Shown: piece after piece, positions 15,948-23,032 of the stretch
How positions within the stretch are numbered: position 1 is the stretch's first letter
How the letters are laid out: each line of letters opens with the position of its first letter
DNA from: Bradyrhizobium sp. AZCC 1721
GTDB taxonomy: Bacteria; Pseudomonadota; Alphaproteobacteria; Rhizobiales; Xanthobacteraceae
DNA: 64,000 nt
Assembly: GCF_036924715.1 (NCBI RefSeq)
Contig: NZ_JAZHSB010000001.1
Coordinates: forward strand, 5,819,001-5,883,000
Direction: 5' to 3'
The notes under the pieces: generated by a model
What the model was told of the DNA's origin: nothing
The model's database searches: none
The model's input: the letters and a program-made list of their open reading frames with translations, nothing else
Program-made: the position numbers and the translations under genes

Positions 15948-16424
15948 TCACAGCAGTGCCTCGATTTCTCTTCTGATTCCCTCGGGCGTCGCGGTTGGGG
16001 CGTAGCGCCCGACCACCCTGCCCGAGCGGTCGACCAGGAATTTGGTGAAATTCCATTTGATCGACGGACCCAACAGTCCCGATTTCGCGTTCTTCAGATG
16101 GTTGAACAACGGATGCGCATGGCTGCCGTTGACGTCGATCTTGGCGAACATCGGAAACGTTACGTCATATTTGCCTGCGCAGAATTGCTCAATCTGCTTG
16201 GCGTCGCCCGGTTCCTGCCCGCCGAACTGGTTGCAGGGAAACCCCAGCACCGCAAAGCCGCGCGGCGCCAGTTCACGATGCAACTGCTCCAGGCCCTTGT
16301 ATTGCGGCGTGAACCCGCAGGCGCTGGCAGTATTGACGATCAGGAGCACCTGGTCCTCGAACCGCTTCAGCGGAATGTCTTCGCCGGTAAGCGACTGCGC
16401 CGTAAAATCATAAACGCCTGACAT
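15948..16424 (-). CDS. Glutathione peroxidase (cysteine type)
   Basis: 158 aa. It reduces peroxides at the expense of thiols in the cytoplasm. The active-site motif is NTASACGFTPQYKGL with a Cys in the selenocysteine position. The other family motifs are VLGFPCNQFGGQEPG, which contains the resolving-type Cys and the catalytic Gln, and KWNFTKFLVD with the Trp and Asn. ATG at 16424 follows GAGAGG and gives MSGVYDFTAQ; the in-frame ATG at 16442 is less likely. The DUF3297 gene follows with a few bases of overlap or an 17-base gap, depending on its start. Confidence 0.93.
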   Translation of the reverse strand: MSGVYDFTAQSLTGEDIPLKRFEDQVLLIVNTASACGFTPQYKGLEQLHRELAPRGFAVLGFPCNQFGGQEPGDAKQIEQFCAGKYDVTFPMFAKIDVNGSHAHPLFNHLKNAKSGLLGPSIKWNFTKFLVDRSGRVVGRYAPTATPEGIRREIEALL

Positions 16425-16444
16425 CGTCCTCTCTATTGTCACCG

Positions 16445-16493
16445 GAGCATGATCTTATCCGAAAACCGGTACCCACTTTTCGGGATCATGCTC
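16445..16493. repeat. Short palindromic repeat, family D
   Basis: 49-bp inverted repeat with perfect 10-base ends GAGCATGATC and GATCATGCTC and an interior CCGAAAACCGGTACCCACTT. The right end includes the first base of the amidase stop codon, so the repeat abuts that gene's 3' end. The same motif is very common in Bradyrhizobium and other Rhizobiales. Confidence 0.8.
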
Positions 16494-17896
16494 TAGCTCG
16501 CCGGATCGATCGCTGCCGAAGGCGTTCCGCCGGCTTCCACCGCCTCGCCTGCGGCGAGACAGAGATCTTCGCGATAGCGCCCGGAAACCAGTTGCACGCC
16601 GACGGGAACGCGTCCGACCAGTCCGGTCGAAACCGTTAGCCCGGGCAGGCCCATGAAGGGAATGGCGATCTGCGGCAATTGCGCATGCCAGACGCGCGCA
16701 AACGACGCCTCGTCCTTGCGGTCGAGCTGATCGGGGAACGGCAATTCGCCCGATACCGGCATCAGCAGCACGGCATATTGTTCGAAGAACCCCAGCCATT
16801 CGCGGGTCAGCGTCGCACGCCGTGTCAGCGCTTTCGACAGGTCGAAGGGATGCACTTTCGCGCGGTTGCCGCGCAGGCACGCCAGCGCGCCGGGATCGCC
16901 TTCGCGCTCGGCGGCTTCCAACTGCGCCTCATAGCCGTCGCCGAGCCAGAGTTTCGTCTGCAGATCGGCGGCCTCGCGCAGCGGCGGCGTGTCGGCGATT
17001 TCCTCGACGATCCAGCCCGCGCGCTCGAGCCGCTTGCCGGCGTCCACCACCGCAGCTTTGACTTCAGGTACAGGATCAAGGCCGCCAGGGTTGAGGCACA
17101 TCGCGACGCGCTTCGGCATTGCCGGCCCTTCGAGCGGCGCCGGCACCCACCAGGGATCGCGATAATCCTGCGCCGACATCGCAGCCAGCGCGATCCTGAT
17201 ATCGCCGATGGTGCGGGCCAGCGGGCCCGACACGGCGCTGATCTGCGGCCCGATCGGCCGTTCGGGGAGCGCCGCGTTGAACGCCGCGATGCGTCCCATG
17301 GTCGGCCGCAGCCCGTGCACGCCACAGGCGTAAGCCGGATAGCGGATCGATCCCGCAATGTCGGTGCCGTGCGCGATATGACCGATGCCCGCTGCGACCG
17401 CCGCACCAGCGCCGCCGGACGAGCCGCCGGGGGTGATGCCGGGGTCACGGGGATTCTTGGTGTCGCCATGGATGAGGTTGGTGGTGAACCAGCGATAGGA
17501 GAACGCCGGGCAATTGGTGCGACCGAGAATGACCGCGCCGGATTTGCGCAAATTGTCGATCACCGGGCTGTTGCTCTTGGCGATCGCGTCGCGCTGCAGC
17601 TTCAGCCCGTTGGTGGTGGGAAAACCTTGCTGGTCGATATTGACTTTCACCGTAACAGGCACGCCGCCCAGCGGGCCGGCATCCTCGCCGCGCCCGATCG
17701 CGGCATCGATGGCGGCAGCCTGAGAAAGAACGTCCTCGGGCCTGTGGTCGACAACAGCATTGATTTTGGGATTGACCGCGTCGAGCCGCGCCAGCGCCGC
17801 GGTCGCTGCCTCTTTCGCCGAGACTTTTTTCGACCTGATCAGTGAGGCCATTTCCGCAGCCGACAGTCGCCATAGGTCTTGCATGCAAAACTCCAT
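16493..17896 (-). CDS. Amidase signature family hydrolase
   Basis: 467 aa cytoplasmic enzyme of the amidase signature family. The Ser-cisSer-Lys triad is visible: VPVTVKVNID holds the Lys, PGGSSGGAGAAVAAG holds the cis-Ser, and HGTDIAGSIRYPA holds the nucleophilic Ser. It hydrolyses an amide; the substrate is unknown. The family also includes GatA, but no gatB or gatC gene is adjacent and GatA is unlikely. The start at 17896 follows AAGGGCGG; an internal ATG at 17884 is the alternative. Its stop codon abuts a repeat element. Confidence 0.88.
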   Translation of the reverse strand: MEFCMQDLWRLSAAEMASLIRSKKVSAKEAATAALARLDAVNPKINAVVDHRPEDVLSQAAAIDAAIGRGEDAGPLGGVPVTVKVNIDQQGFPTTNGLKLQRDAIAKSNSPVIDNLRKSGAVILGRTNCPAFSYRWFTTNLIHGDTKNPRDPGITPGGSSGGAGAAVAAGIGHIAHGTDIAGSIRYPAYACGVHGLRPTMGRIAAFNAALPERPIGPQISAVSGPLARTIGDIRIALAAMSAQDYRDPWWVPAPLEGPAMPKRVAMCLNPGGLDPVPEVKAAVVDAGKRLERAGWIVEEIADTPPLREAADLQTKLWLGDGYEAQLEAAEREGDPGALACLRGNRAKVHPFDLSKALTRRATLTREWLGFFEQYAVLLMPVSGELPFPDQLDRKDEASFARVWHAQLPQIAIPFMGLPGLTVSTGLVGRVPVGVQLVSGRYREDLCLAAGEAVEAGGTPSAAIDPAS

Positions 17897-17956
17897 CCAA
17901 TTGCCGCCCTTGTAGCGCCGCGCGCCGGGCAATGCCAGCGGGGCCGCCGCCCGGAT

Positions 17957-18523
17957 CTAGCGCATACGGGCGATGTAATGGGCGAGATCGGCAATCTGCC
18001 CTGGCGAGATCGGCGCCATCACGTCGGCCATGCTGGCGTCGTAGCCGTGGCGGCTATTGTCTTTGTACTCGCCAAGCGTCTTGGCAAGATAATCCTCGCG
18101 CTGGTTGGCGATGCGCGGGACGTTTTCCTTGCCGGCGAGGTCGCCGTTATGGCAGCTATCGCAGCGATGCTGCCGCACCAGCGCCTGGCCGCGCTGCATC
18201 CGCGCCGGATCGCCATTTTCCCCTGGCGGCTCAGGCTTCGGCATCTTGGCGATGAAGTCCGAGAAAAGGCGGAGATCGTCGTCGGTCAGCGGCTTCGTCA
18301 TCTCATTCATCGGCTCGAAGACGCGCAACTTCTCGCGGAACATGAAAAGCTGGATCAGCGTATAGGGCGCCTGCTGGCCGCCAAGCGACGGCGTGTTTTC
18401 GGTTTCCGATTGACCTTTCTCGCCATGACAGGCGAGGCACGGCGCGATGCGTTGTTCGATGGTTTCGGCGCTTGCTGATAGGGCGATAGAGGCAAACGCC
18501 AGCGCCATTATTGTTTTACGCAT
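17957..18523 (-). CDS. Periplasmic diheme cytochrome c (c4-like)
   Basis: 188 aa with a signal peptide ([20 protein letters not shown]). There are two heme-attachment motifs: CLACH at residues 29-33 and CDSCH at 121-125. Methionines in the second half of each domain (MNEMTKP and MADVMAPIS) are likely sixth ligands. It resembles cytochrome c4-type two-domain carriers. It lies 132 bases downstream of a PQQ-dependent dehydrogenase gene on the same strand, so it is a good candidate electron acceptor for that enzyme, feeding electrons to the respiratory chain. The repeat at 18544-18644 separates the two genes. Confidence 0.88.
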   Translation of the reverse strand: MRKTIMALAFASIALSASAETIEQRIAPCLACHGEKGQSETENTPSLGGQQAPYTLIQLFMFREKLRVFEPMNEMTKPLTDDDLRLFSDFIAKMPKPEPPGENGDPARMQRGQALVRQHRCDSCHNGDLAGKENVPRIANQREDYLAKTLGEYKDNSRHGYDASMADVMAPISPGQIADLAHYIARMR

Positions 18524-18543
18524 CGGCCTTTTCCCGGCACTGT

Positions 18544-18644
18544 CGTCATTCCGGGGCGATGCGAAGCATCGAACCCGGAATCTCGAGATTCCGGGTCTGG
18601 TGCTTACGCACCAGACCCGGAATGACTGCTACTCGCAATGACGG
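18544..18644. repeat. Palindromic intergenic repeat, family E with a family A half-site
   Basis: 18544-18626 is an inverted repeat with CGTCATTCCGGGG at one end and CCCGGAATGA at the other, and central arms GGAATCTCGAGATTCC. Directly after it, 18632-18644 reads CTCGCAATGACGG, the end of family A. The composite lies between the dehydrogenase and cytochrome genes. Confidence 0.75.
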
Positions 18645-18655
18645 TTGTTGCTGGA

Positions 18656-20008
18656 CTACGACTTGCCCGCCGTCTTCTGCTTGCCGTAGGTGATGCGATA
18701 GACAGCGCCGTTGTAGTCGTCGGAGACCAGCAGCGAACCGTCCTTCATCTGCAGCACGTCGACCGGACGGCCGATATACTTGTTGTCTTCCAGGAAGCCG
18801 GTGAGGAACGGCTCCAGCGACTTCATGGTGCCGTCCTTGTTCAGCTTGGCAATGACGACATCGCCGCCAACCTTCTTGGAGCGGTTCCAGGAGCCGTGCC
18901 GGGCGATGATCGCCGCGTTCTTGTAGGCTTTCGGGAACATGTTGCCGGTGTAGAAGCGCATGCCGAGCGCTGCGGAATGCGGGCCCAACAGCCCTACCGG
19001 CGCGGTGTATTCGTCGCAGGATTTGCCCCAGCCGAACTCGGGATCGACGATGTTGCCCTGCAGGCAAAACGGCGCGCCGAAATGTTCGCCGACCTTGGTG
19101 ATCCGGTTCAGCTCGTCCTCGGGCACGTCCTCCGACATCCAGTCGCGACCGTTGTCGGTGAAGTAGAGCTGCTTGGTCTCCGGATGCCAATCGAATCCGA
19201 CGGTGTGGCGCAGGCCCCGGGCGATCACTTCCGCGCCCGAACCGTCAAAATTCATCCGGCGGAGCAGGCCATGCTCGTCATCGTTGAGCACGTTGTTGCC
19301 GGGCTGGCCGACGGGAGCGTAGAGCTTGTTGTCGGGACCGATGGCGATGAACTTCCAGCCATGGGCCTCATCCTTCGGCAGCTTGTCGAAGATCACGGTC
19401 GGCTTCGGCGGGTTATCCAGATTGTCTTCGACCCTCTCGATCTTGGAGATCTTGGACAGTTCAGCGATGTAGAGCGTGCCGTCCTTGAAGGCGACGCCGT
19501 TCGGCCGGTACAGGCCGGAAGCCAGCACCTTGACCTCGCGCTTGCCGTCCTTGTTGACGATGGCATAGACCTTGTCGACGAGGCGGCTGCCGACGAACAC
19601 CGTGCCCTTGTCGCCAAGCGCGAGCGAGCGGGCATTCGCCATGCCGGCGGCATAGACCTCGATGTTGAAGCCGGCCGGCACCTTGAGCTTTGCCGTCGGC
19701 AGCTTGTCCGGCGCCGCGGGGATCGGCGGCGGCGCGATCGGCGCCAGCTTGGCGGCGGCATCGTTGCCCGCGGGACGTCCGATCAGCGGCGATCCCGGCG
19801 GAAGCGAGGGTGATGCCGCGGTACCGGCGGGCGGCGGCGCGCCGGCAGCCGGCGGCGTAGCAGGCTGCTGAGCAGCCGGCGGTTCGGCGGACTGCTGGGC
19901 AGCAGCCGGCGGTTCGGCGGACTGCTGGGCAGCCGCGCTTAGTATGAAGGCACTCAGGAATGCGCCGGACAGCAGCACGCTGCGCGGCACCGACAAATAG
20001 CTCATCAT
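18656..20008 (-). CDS. PQQ-dependent sugar dehydrogenase (sorbosone/soluble glucose dehydrogenase type)
   Basis: 450 aa, exported (MMSYLSVPRSVLLSGAFLSA, cleavage near SAAAQ). Residues about 28-105 are a low-complexity Pro/Ala linker with a tandem duplication. The beta-propeller follows: VPAGFNIEVYAAGMANARSL, GSRLVDKVYAI, YRPNGVAFKDGTLYIAE, EAHGWKFIAIGPDNKLYAPVG, RHTVGFDWHP, YFTDNGRDWMSED and YNGAVYRI. This matches the PQQ-binding soluble glucose/sorbosone dehydrogenase fold. It probably oxidises an aldose or sorbosone in the periplasm and passes electrons to a cytochrome c such as the one encoded downstream. AGGGAGAA precedes the ATG at 20008. The pqq operon starts 740 bases away on the other strand. 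Confidence 0.87.
   Translation of the reverse strand: MMSYLSVPRSVLLSGAFLSAFILSAAAQQSAEPPAAAQQSAEPPAAQQPATPPAAGAPPPAGTAASPSLPPGSPLIGRPAGNDAAAKLAPIAPPPIPAAPDKLPTAKLKVPAGFNIEVYAAGMANARSLALGDKGTVFVGSRLVDKVYAIVNKDGKREVKVLASGLYRPNGVAFKDGTLYIAELSKISKIERVEDNLDNPPKPTVIFDKLPKDEAHGWKFIAIGPDNKLYAPVGQPGNNVLNDDEHGLLRRMNFDGSGAEVIARGLRHTVGFDWHPETKQLYFTDNGRDWMSEDVPEDELNRITKVGEHFGAPFCLQGNIVDPEFGWGKSCDEYTAPVGLLGPHSAALGMRFYTGNMFPKAYKNAAIIARHGSWNRSKKVGGDVVIAKLNKDGTMKSLEPFLTGFLEDNKYIGRPVDVLQMKDGSLLVSDDYNGAVYRITYGKQKTAGKS
19871..19930. repeat. Perfect 30-bp tandem duplication inside the dehydrogenase linker
   Basis: 19871-19900 and 19901-19930 are identical. On the protein they encode two copies of a ten-residue unit rich in Pro, Ala and Gln (AEPPAAAQQS). 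The copy number is likely to vary between strains by slippage. Confidence 0.95.
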
Positions 20009-20185
20009 GGGCGTTCTCCCTGGCGGAAGCCTCTCTCTTCGCGCGGGCTCGCACCGGCGCCGGAGGCTTTCCCGGCCGGCACTCTCCAATATTTATCCGC
20101 CGGTGCGCAATCGCAAAACTTGCGCCCGGAAGTTGCATCGCAAAACCGAGCGAACACGAAGCTCCGACGCCGGTACAGCGCGCCG

Positions 20186-20443
20186 TCAGTGCCTGGTGAT
20201 AGGACCGCCAGGCGCATCTAGAATCGCTTCGGCGAACGGAAACTCCAGCACGATCTCGCCATCGTCGTCGGTGACTTCGATGGTGGCGCTGAGAAGCGCA
20301 CCGTCGGCGCCATCGGTCTTGAGCAGTTCCCGGATCATGGCACGCGCCATTTCCCAGGCGCGATCGGGATCCCTGAGCACTTCGCCGTCGGGATCGGAAA
20401 TCAGCTCATCGCCGATACGGGTGTTGAAGTAATATCGCGGCAT
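20186..20443 (-). CDS. DUF6894-type small protein (85 aa)
   Basis: Starts MPRYYFNTRIGDELISDPDG, the typical opening of a small family common in Bradyrhizobium and other Rhizobiales (consensus M-P-R-Y-Y-F-x-x-x-x-G, then D-x-x-G). It continues with RDPDRAWEMARAMIRELLKT and ends with an acidic strand region. No signal peptide or membrane segment. Function unknown. The start codon at 20443 is the one that gives the family N-terminus; the ribosome-binding site is weak. Confidence 0.75.
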   Translation of the reverse strand: MPRYYFNTRIGDELISDPDGEVLRDPDRAWEMARAMIRELLKTDGADGALLSATIEVTDDDGEIVLEFPFAEAILDAPGGPITRH

Positions 20444-20748
20444 CGGCGGAAACCTGGCTCCCAGTTGAGCCCCCGCAACCGGAAGGCCCATCTCACACGT
20501 TCTTTATCCGGAGCCGGCAGCGCTCCGTCGCACTCAGAATTGCCATTCGCGGTGGTGCGAACAACCGCGAAACGCTTGATCCCACGCTGTTTTGACCAAG
20601 GCCCTCCGCACAACTCCGTGACTTGTTCTTTGCGGCGCAGCATAAACAAATAGGGGTTCCAGGCAAAAGATTTAACTGGCGAACTTTTTGATCCGCAGTA
20701 CTTTAACCAGCGAGGGCGGAAGTCGTCCGGTAGCAAAAGGAGCACCAA
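20444..20748. other. Promoter region upstream of pqqA
   Basis: About 305 bases between the start of the small minus-strand gene and pqqA. It should hold divergent promoters. The 100 bases before pqqA are relatively AT-rich, with TTTAACTGGCGAACTTTTT and CTTTAACCAGCG as near-repeats (TTTAACTGGCG and TTTAACCAGCG) 26-27 bases apart that could be operator half-sites. No protein-like ORF was seen. Confidence 0.35.
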
Positions 20749-20829
20749 ATGGCCTGGAAGGCACCGAAAATCGCCGAAGTATCGGTCGGCATGGAAATCA
20801 ACATGTATATGTGCGCCACCCGCAAGTAA
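20749..20829 (+). CDS. pqqA: PqqA, PQQ precursor peptide (26 aa)
   Basis: The ribosomal precursor of pyrroloquinoline quinone. It reads MAWKAPKIAEVSVGMEINMY and then six more residues ending in Lys. The two residues that become PQQ are present in the conserved E-x-x-x-Y spacing: Glu16 and Tyr20. AAAAGGAGC lies directly upstream with ideal spacing. It is too short for most ORF-length filters. It is the first gene of pqqABCDE, 143 bases before pqqB. PqqE links Glu16 to Tyr20 while PqqD holds the peptide. Confidence 0.97.
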   Translation: MAWKAPKIAEVSVGMEINMYMCATRK

Positions 20830-20972
20830 GCGGCAGCGCGTATCAAATCTCACGCAGGTGGACTTCCAGACCTGACGCGTTCCGCGAGTGCGGAATTGTG
20901 TCCGAGGCTGGTATCCACCTCGTGGCGTTTTTGGTTTGTATCTTCGAGTTTCGAATCTCCAGGAGACGGATC

Positions 20973-21902
20973 ATGCTTCGCGTCGTCGTCCTGGGCGCCG
21001 CGGCTGGCGGCGGAGTTCCGCAGTGGAATTGCGGATGCCCGGTGTGCCGGAAAGCACGAAGCGATCATCCCGAATTGCGGAGCACCCAGGCCTCGATCGC
21101 GGTCAGCGCCGACGGCGAGCATTGGTTTCTCGTCAACGCCTCGCCCGACCTGCGCCAGCAGGTGACTGCAACGCCACCGCTTCATCCCCGGGCTGGACAG
21201 CTCAGGCACAGCCCGATCGCCGGCGTGATCCTGACCAATGGCGAAATCGACGCCGTCGCGGGACTGTTGTCGATGCGCGAGGGTTCGCCGTTTACGCTCT
21301 ATGCGCATGAACGGGTACTTGCGATTCTCAGATCCAACAGCATCTTCAATGTGCTGAACGAGAAAAACGTGAAGCGGCAGCCGATCGAGGTCGACAAGGC
21401 GTTCGAGCCGGCGCTGCCCGACGGCAAGCCGTCAGGTATTGAGGTGCTTCCGTTCGCGGTTCCCGGCAAGGGCGCGTGGTATCTCGAAGGCAAGGCGCAT
21501 CCGGCAGGCGGCGACGGCGCGGGCGACACGCTGGGCTTGCGGATTCTGGACAAAGGAAGCGACAAGTATTTCTATTTCCTGGCCGCCTGCGCACGCGTGA
21601 CCGATGATCTCAAATCGCGCCTTTCGGGCGCTGCACTGGTCTTCTTTGACGGCACCGTGTGGCGCGACGATGAATTGATCGCAGCCGGCCTCGGCACCAA
21701 GACGGGACAAAGCATGGGCCATATTTCGATGTCGGGCGATCATGGCGCGATCGAGAGCCTCGCCGATCTCGACGTTGGAACGAAGGTGTTCCTGCATATC
21801 AACAACTCCAACCCCGCTCTGCTGCGCGGCTCGGACGAGCGCAAAGCCGTGGAGCAGGCAGGCTGGCACATCCCCGCTGACGGAACGGAGATCAAGCTGT
21901 GA
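20973..21902 (+). CDS. pqqB: PqqB, metallo-beta-lactamase-fold PQQ biosynthesis protein
   Basis: 309 aa, normal length. Starts MLRVVVLGAAAGGGVPQWNC with the family's CGCPVCRKAR cysteine motif just after. VILTNGEIDAVAGLLSMREG replaces the standard HxHxDH of the fold, as is usual for PqqB. Further motifs are FFDGTVWRDDELI, MGHISMSGDHG and FLHINNSNP. PqqB is thought to act in the later oxidative steps from the Glu-Tyr intermediate. AGGAGA precedes the ATG at 20973; the frame is open further upstream, but that part runs across pqqA and is not coding. pqqC overlaps its stop by four bases (GTGA). Confidence 0.97.
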   Translation: MLRVVVLGAAAGGGVPQWNCGCPVCRKARSDHPELRSTQASIAVSADGEHWFLVNASPDLRQQVTATPPLHPRAGQLRHSPIAGVILTNGEIDAVAGLLSMREGSPFTLYAHERVLAILRSNSIFNVLNEKNVKRQPIEVDKAFEPALPDGKPSGIEVLPFAVPGKGAWYLEGKAHPAGGDGAGDTLGLRILDKGSDKYFYFLAACARVTDDLKSRLSGAALVFFDGTVWRDDELIAAGLGTKTGQSMGHISMSGDHGAIESLADLDVGTKVFLHINNSNPALLRGSDERKAVEQAGWHIPADGTEIKL

Positions 21903-22678
21903 ACGTCGTCGCTGCACCCGCAATGACCGCCCTATCGATCGGCAAGGGCATTACGCTCGATAGCGCCGAGGAACTGGAGGCGACCCTCCGCCATATCGGC
22001 GCAACGCGCTATCACAGCTTGCATCCGTTCCATCGGCTGTTGCATGGCGGCAAGCTCAACAAGGGACAGGTGCAGGCCTGGGCACTGAACCGCTATTATT
22101 ACCAGAGCACGATCCCGCTGAAGGATGCGATGGTGATCTCGCGGTTCCGCGACCGTGCGACCCGGATCGAATGGCGGCACCGCATCGAGGATCACGACGG
22201 CGATGTGGGCAGCGAAGGCGGCATCGAGCGCTGGCTCAAACTGACGGAGGGGCTCGGTCTCGACAGCGCCTATGTGGAATCGACCGAAGGCATCCTGCCG
22301 GCAACGCGATTTGCGGTGGAGGCCTATGTGCATTTCTGCCGCGACAAGACGCCACTGGAGGCGATCGCTTCCTCGCTTACGGAACTGTTCGCGCCGAACC
22401 TGCACGAGGAGCGCATCTCCGGGATGCTGCAGCACTATGATTTCGTCAATCCTGACATCATGAGCTATTTCAGCCGCCGCCTGACCCAGGCGCCGCGCGA
22501 TGCCGGTTTTGCGCTGGAATACGTCAAGGCGAACGCAAAAACGCCGGCGGAGCGCGAGGCGGTCTGCAACGCGCTGATCTTCAAGACCAATGTGCTATGG
22601 GTTCAGCTCGACGCGCTGTATCATGCCTATGTCGAGGGCCACATACCGCCCGGGGCATTCGTGCCCCAAGGAAACTAA
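21899..22678 (+). CDS. pqqC: PqqC, pyrroloquinoline-quinone synthase
   Basis: 259 aa. PqqC is the cofactor-free oxidase that performs the last ring closure and eight-electron oxidation giving PQQ. Typical segments are YHSLHPFHRLLHGGKLNKGQ, WALNRYYYQSTIPLKDA, RIEDHDG, GILPATRFAVEAYVHF and SLTELFAPNLHEERI, holding the conserved His, Tyr and Arg residues of the active site. The start is GTG at 21899, overlapping the pqqB stop as GTGA; an ATG at 21923 is the alternative. The stop codon lies in the first unit of a 12-bp tandem repeat. Confidence 0.97.
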   Translation: MNVVAAPAMTALSIGKGITLDSAEELEATLRHIGATRYHSLHPFHRLLHGGKLNKGQVQAWALNRYYYQSTIPLKDAMVISRFRDRATRIEWRHRIEDHDGDVGSEGGIERWLKLTEGLGLDSAYVESTEGILPATRFAVEAYVHFCRDKTPLEAIASSLTELFAPNLHEERISGMLQHYDFVNPDIMSYFSRRLTQAPRDAGFALEYVKANAKTPAEREAVCNALIFKTNVLWVQLDALYHAYVEGHIPPGAFVPQGN

Positions 22679-22715
22679 CAAGGAAACTAACGAGGAAACC
22701 GACAAAGGAACTGGC
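22668..22715 (+). repeat. Tandem 12-bp Shine-Dalgarno-like repeats before pqqD
   Basis: Four 12-base units: AAGGAAACTAAC at 22668 and again at 22680 (identical), GAGGAAACCGAC at 22692 and AAAGGAACTGGC at 22704. Each carries a purine-rich ribosome-binding-like core. They span the pqqC stop codon and end five bases before the pqqD ATG at 22721. Confidence 0.85.
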
Positions 22716-22720
22716 GATCG

Positions 22721-23032
22721 ATGGCTCCAGGCCGCAACATCAGTGTGAGCGAGGCGAGCCGGCCGAAATTGCCGCGCCACGCTCGCTTGAAGTTCGATGA
22801 GACGCGCCAGGTCTGGGTGATCCTGGCGCCGGAGCGGGTGCTGGCGCCGGATGAGATCGCAGTTGAGGTATTGCAACTTTGCGACGGCGTGCGCAGCGTC
22901 GCCGACATGGTCGACCAGCTCGCAGCCAAATATGCCGCGCCGCGCGAGGCGATTTTGACCGACGTCGTCGCCATGCTGCAGGACCTCGCCGACAAGGGCT
23001 TTCTGACTGAAGCGCGTGAGAAGACGTCATGA
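22721..23032 (+). CDS. pqqD: PqqD, PqqA peptide chaperone
   Basis: 103 aa. PqqD binds the PqqA peptide and presents it to PqqE. Family features are PKLPRHARLKFDETRQVWVI, then LAPERVLAPDEIAVEVLQLC, the winged-helix-like DGVRSVADMVDQLAAKYAAP and ILTDVVAMLQDLADKGFL. It is a separate gene here, not fused to PqqC or PqqE as in some organisms. The start ATG at 22721 is preceded by an array of ribosome-binding-like repeats. The stop overlaps the pqqE start by four bases (ATGA), indicating translational coupling. Confidence 0.95.
   Translation: MAPGRNISVSEASRPKLPRHARLKFDETRQVWVILAPERVLAPDEIAVEVLQLCDGVRSVADMVDQLAAKYAAPREAILTDVVAMLQDLADKGFLTEAREKTS

Noticed and set aside
16493-17896. Amidase as GatA of the transamidosome
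   Set aside because: No gatB or gatC neighbour, and the sequence looks like a general amidase; kept as amidase family only.
20688-20972. Upstream extension of the pqqB frame
   Set aside because: It runs across pqqA in another frame, and AGGAGA with ATG at 20973 gives the standard PqqB start.
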